Positions 61,317 to 64,000 of a stretch of DNA of 64,000 bases are shown in pieces; positions within the stretch are counted from its first letter, which is position 1; every line of letters begins with the position of its first letter. The position numbers and the translations under genes were made by a program. The stretch lies in contig JAFTCA010000010.1 of NCBI GenBank assembly GCA_017454945.1, forward strand, positions 62,001 through 126,000. Direction: 5' to 3'. Origin of the DNA: Bacteroidales bacterium. Its GTDB lineage: Bacteria; Bacteroidota; Bacteroidia; Bacteroidales; WCHB1-69. Below the pieces are notes generated by a model. That model made no database searches and was not told the origin of the DNA. It saw only the letters and a program-made list of their open reading frames with translations.

Positions 61317-63914
61317 CTATTTGAACTTCGAAATGAGCGTCACTGAGCCCTGAAGTTGTATCTTCTTCTCGCCCGTCAGTGTCGGCACTTTCAATTCACA
61401 AACATAGAAATAGACCCCATCCGACGACTTGCGTCCCGTGTGGCAATCGATGCCGTCCCAATTGATATTGGGGTCGGTGGTCTTATAAACCACTGTGCCC
61501 CAGCGGTTATAGAGAACAAAGTCCACCGAGTGGATGTTCTCGTTTTTGATGGGAACCAACTTGTCGTTAACGCCATCATCGTTGGGCGTGAAGACATTGG
61601 GCAACTCATACGACAAGCAATCGTCCACATCGAAGCAGGTCTCCTCGCTCATAGCCGACAGGTTACCAGCCGTATCGATGGCGGCCATGGCAAAGCAACC
61701 CACTACATACGACAAGCCCGTCAATTCGTAGCGACAGCGGTTGTCGTAGCAATTCTCACCGTTATTGACAATGGAATCGAAAATGGTGTACGGATCATTA
61801 TAGGATGGCTTATAGTATATATAATACTGATACACATCTTGATAGGAAGTATCAGAAGAAAATGACCACTCGAACGTCACCGACTTGCAGTCGGTAGTGA
61901 TGACCACTTCCGGAACCTCGGGGGGCGTATCATCCAAGGGGATGGCACACACGCGCTGCGACCTGTTGTACAACGGATAGACAGTGTCGTTGGCAAAATA
62001 GCCGCCCAACGAGCGAACATAATAGCAATACTGATGGCCATTCTCCAAGGCCTTGTCGGTGTAGGTCTGCTCGGTGGTCACAGCAATGGAATCATACTGA
62101 TGGGTGGTTTCATTGTACTTATACACAGTATATTCCGTATTTATCCACGGTACCGATTCTTGCCACGAAAGAATCACCTTGCAGTCGGACGGTGTGGCCC
62201 GCAGGAAAATGGAAGAAGCCTGGTCGGAGGATTCGATGTGGGTTTTCTTACCCCGCACCATGCCATAGATTTCCAGTTTGTAGATATAAGATGCCTCAAC
62301 GGTATTCAACTGCCTATCCACAAACGAAGTGTCGTCGAGTGTCAGCAAACTGTCGAGCACCACAAACTGCCTGTTCTGGCTTGATGCACGACAGAGATGA
62401 TAGCTATAGGGAGGCTCAAAGCGGGCCGAGTCGATGACGGCGGGTGCCAGCCATTTCACATTGATAACACCCTCCTGTAAATCAGTTTCTTCCACATCCA
62501 CATTCGTAATCATAGGCGCATCCTGCAAGAGGCTGATGCAGGTCTCAGCCGACACGTAGCTTTCGGCGCCGTCGGCAAAGAAGGCCACCACACGATAGCA
62601 ATACTCTGTGCCGTGCCTCAACGGAAATACGGAACCGTCGTCCACAAAGAGCGTATCCTGCCAACTGTGGGTGGCGCCAATCCAGCGATAGCCCGCCTCG
62701 GGCGGCATGCCCGTCTCGCAGTGCTCCGGCTCAAACGGATTCGACGAAATCCGTTTATAGATGTCATAACCCACCACATTGTCGCACTCGCTCTTCTCCC
62801 ATGTCAAAGTCACCTCGTTGCCTATTGGCTCGGCTTGCAGATTTTCGGGACGCGGTGCCACTATTCTGATACGCAGCGTTTTAAATGATGCCAACTCGAC
62901 TTGAGGACCATTATCCTGTGCCTTGAACAGCACCGAATACCACCCTTTCTGCACATGGTGGCATGTCGTATTCCACACAAACTGGCCTGTCACGGGCGGC
63001 TTCCCTTTCACTTCAGGGAAGATCGCACGAGGTTGCGTTCCACGGAAGGGACTTCCTGTGGCAGAGAGTGTTACACTTGTCGAGTTGGGATCGGTGGCAG
63101 TCACATTCAATTCGAGCAACGTGCCCGCCAGCACGCAAGTGTCTTCAATGGTTTCTATATGCGGCGGCTGGTTGTTGCACGAGATGATATTGATCTGCAT
63201 GTCGCGCACCACACTGCCTATCAACACGCCTGCGCGCCACTCCTGAATGAGGATGGCGATGTTGTACTCACCTTGCATCGTCGGCGAGTCCCATATCAGA
63301 TCGCCCGTGTAGGGGTCGATGGTGATGCTGGTGGAGGCAGTCGGCAACTGGTAGCCGGGAACCACCTCGCCATCATAGCCGCGGCACGAGATGAGACTAT
63401 AGGAAAGGCTGTCGCCATCGGGGTCGTAAGCACCGGGGTTATGGTAGTAGGGCACGCCCACACAGCCGTTGTCGATAGGCGGATTGAGCAACTGCGGCGA
63501 GTTGTTTCCGCCCAGGAACGGATTGACTATCAGAATGGTTTCCAGAAAGAAGGGAATGTTGACCGAGTTGGGGATATTGACGATGCCCGCATTTCGGTTC
63601 GGGTCCTCAAAAGTAATCGAGTACTGCCCCGCCGCAGGAAAAGTGTGCTCAGCAATGTAAGTGTTCATGCTGATTTCGTTCTCCATGTTGATTTTGCGGG
63701 TACGGGTAATGGTCGATGTGGTGCCGTCGCCCCACAGCACGTCAATCTCGGGGCGGTCGGCGGGACTGGGCGTATAGGTGTAAGTGACAATCGTAAACTC
63801 ATAGGTCAAACCTCCCTTGTAGCGATAGGTGATTTCACCGGCACGCTGATGAGTTGCCAACACGTAACTCATTCCCACAAAAAGAAAAAGAAGAACGAAA
63901 ACAACTCTCTTCAT
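61317..63914 (-). CDS. Large cell-surface protein with FN3 modules and T9SS type B (gliding-motility) C-terminus
   Basis: An 865-residue exported protein: signal peptide (to YVLATHQ); PKD/Ig-like region (about 20-340) starting QRAGEITYRYKGGLTYEFTI, with DPDGDSLSYSLISCRGYDGE; four or so fibronectin-III-like modules (about 340-750); and a C-terminal domain ELPNVFTPNDDGVNDKLVPI ... VVYKTTDPNINWDGI ... DGVYFYVCELK, the gliding-motility-associated CHU_C or T9SS type B sorting domain. Role unknown; adhesin-like. ATG 63920 is an alternative start. It converges on aroK, with 23 bases between the stops. Confidence 0.9.
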   Translation of the reverse strand: MKRVVFVLLFLFVGMSYVLATHQRAGEITYRYKGGLTYEFTIVTYTYTPSPADRPEIDVLWGDGTTSTITRTRKINMENEISMNTYIAEHTFPAAGQYSITFEDPNRNAGIVNIPNSVNIPFFLETILIVNPFLGGNNSPQLLNPPIDNGCVGVPYYHNPGAYDPDGDSLSYSLISCRGYDGEVVPGYQLPTASTSITIDPYTGDLIWDSPTMQGEYNIAILIQEWRAGVLIGSVVRDMQINIISCNNQPPHIETIEDTCVLAGTLLELNVTATDPNSTSVTLSATGSPFRGTQPRAIFPEVKGKPPVTGQFVWNTTCHHVQKGWYSVLFKAQDNGPQVELASFKTLRIRIVAPRPENLQAEPIGNEVTLTWEKSECDNVVGYDIYKRISSNPFEPEHCETGMPPEAGYRWIGATHSWQDTLFVDDGSVFPLRHGTEYCYRVVAFFADGAESYVSAETCISLLQDAPMITNVDVEETDLQEGVINVKWLAPAVIDSARFEPPYSYHLCRASSQNRQFVVLDSLLTLDDTSFVDRQLNTVEASYIYKLEIYGMVRGKKTHIESSDQASSIFLRATPSDCKVILSWQESVPWINTEYTVYKYNETTHQYDSIAVTTEQTYTDKALENGHQYCYYVRSLGGYFANDTVYPLYNRSQRVCAIPLDDTPPEVPEVVITTDCKSVTFEWSFSSDTSYQDVYQYYIYYKPSYNDPYTIFDSIVNNGENCYDNRCRYELTGLSYVVGCFAMAAIDTAGNLSAMSEETCFDVDDCLSYELPNVFTPNDDGVNDKLVPIKNENIHSVDFVLYNRWGTVVYKTTDPNINWDGIDCHTGRKSSDGVYFYVCELKVPTLTGEKKIQLQGSVTLISKFK

Positions 63915-63941
63915 CAGCATTTAGCATTACTAATAATCTTG

Positions 63942-63949
63942 CAAAGGTA
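63942..63949 (-). promoter_or_regulatory. -7 promoter box TACCTTTG for the T9SS type B surface protein
   Basis: Plus-strand CAAAGGTA, 27 bases before ATG 63914. Nothing else recognised to the window end. Confidence 0.6.
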
Positions 63950-64000
63950 CAAAAAATTTGGGTGGTCGGGGAACGATGACAACATTACATTTTTTTTTGT

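Overview
The window is a chromosomal piece of a Bacteroidota bacterium, most likely an uncultured gut-type member of the Bacteroidales. Evidence: nearly every gene or operon start is preceded by the Bacteroidota -7 box TAnnTTTG (usually TATTTTTG or TATCTTTG) and Shine-Dalgarno sequences are mostly absent; several exported proteins carry type IX secretion (T9SS) sorting domains of type A and type B; there is a PorE-like T9SS protein, a BtuG-like surface propeller, a FISUMP protein and a C10 protease. Housekeeping genes (pheS, tsaD, prfA, miaA, rny, xerD, ackA, serC/serA, tRNA-Phe) show ordinary core chromosome.

Layout. 1-5.1 kb: a cut-off YfhO-like membrane protein, a DUF3857/transglutaminase protein followed by a BtuF-like lipoprotein, then hldD. 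5.1-9.9 kb: a minus-strand vitamin B12 uptake operon under a cobalamin riboswitch: a T9SS-exported surface protein of unknown fold, a BtuG-like beta-propeller lipoprotein and the BtuB TonB receptor. 10-16.4 kb: tamB-perM-cvpA. 16.5-22.3 kb: GH3/beta-lactamase fusion and a FISUMP surface protein. 22.5-25 kb: serC-serA with a four-helix-bundle gene set between them and flanked by inverted TTAAG-type repeats. 25-32 kb: porE-like gene, tsaD, a lipoprotein prolyl isomerase, pheS, a cysteine-desulfurase-like enzyme and a lipid kinase. 32-35.6 kb: rny, a likely 6S RNA, zapA, a coiled-coil gene and prfA.

35.7-46 kb is the accessory part, visibly more AT-rich: a higA antitoxin with what looks like a toxin stump, structured repeats, a NUDIX gene, an HTH gene with an inverted-repeat operator, and a defence island. 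The island holds a nuclease-methylase fusion, two tandem hsdS genes joined by a C8 tract, a DUF2806 gene, an AbiH-family gene and a YhcG/DUF1016 nuclease. No HsdR translocase is present, so the restriction system resembles the two-subunit BcgI plan. One extra C in the C8 tract would fuse the two specificity genes into one reading frame without a stop.

46-64 kb is again core: yebC, a pRiA4b ORF-3-like gene, miaA, a lytic transglycosylase, tRNA-Phe, rluD, an RNA-processing-type metallo-beta-lactamase, ackA, an operon of two unknown genes with meaB and xerD, elbB, a T9SS-exported C10 protease, aroK and a large T9SS type B surface protein. Six dispersed 28-bp palindromes that all begin GTAG and end CTAC lie between genes and form one REP-like family. 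B12 recurs as a theme (BtuF, BtuG, BtuB, the riboswitch, MeaB), although btuC/btuD and the mutase itself are not in the window.
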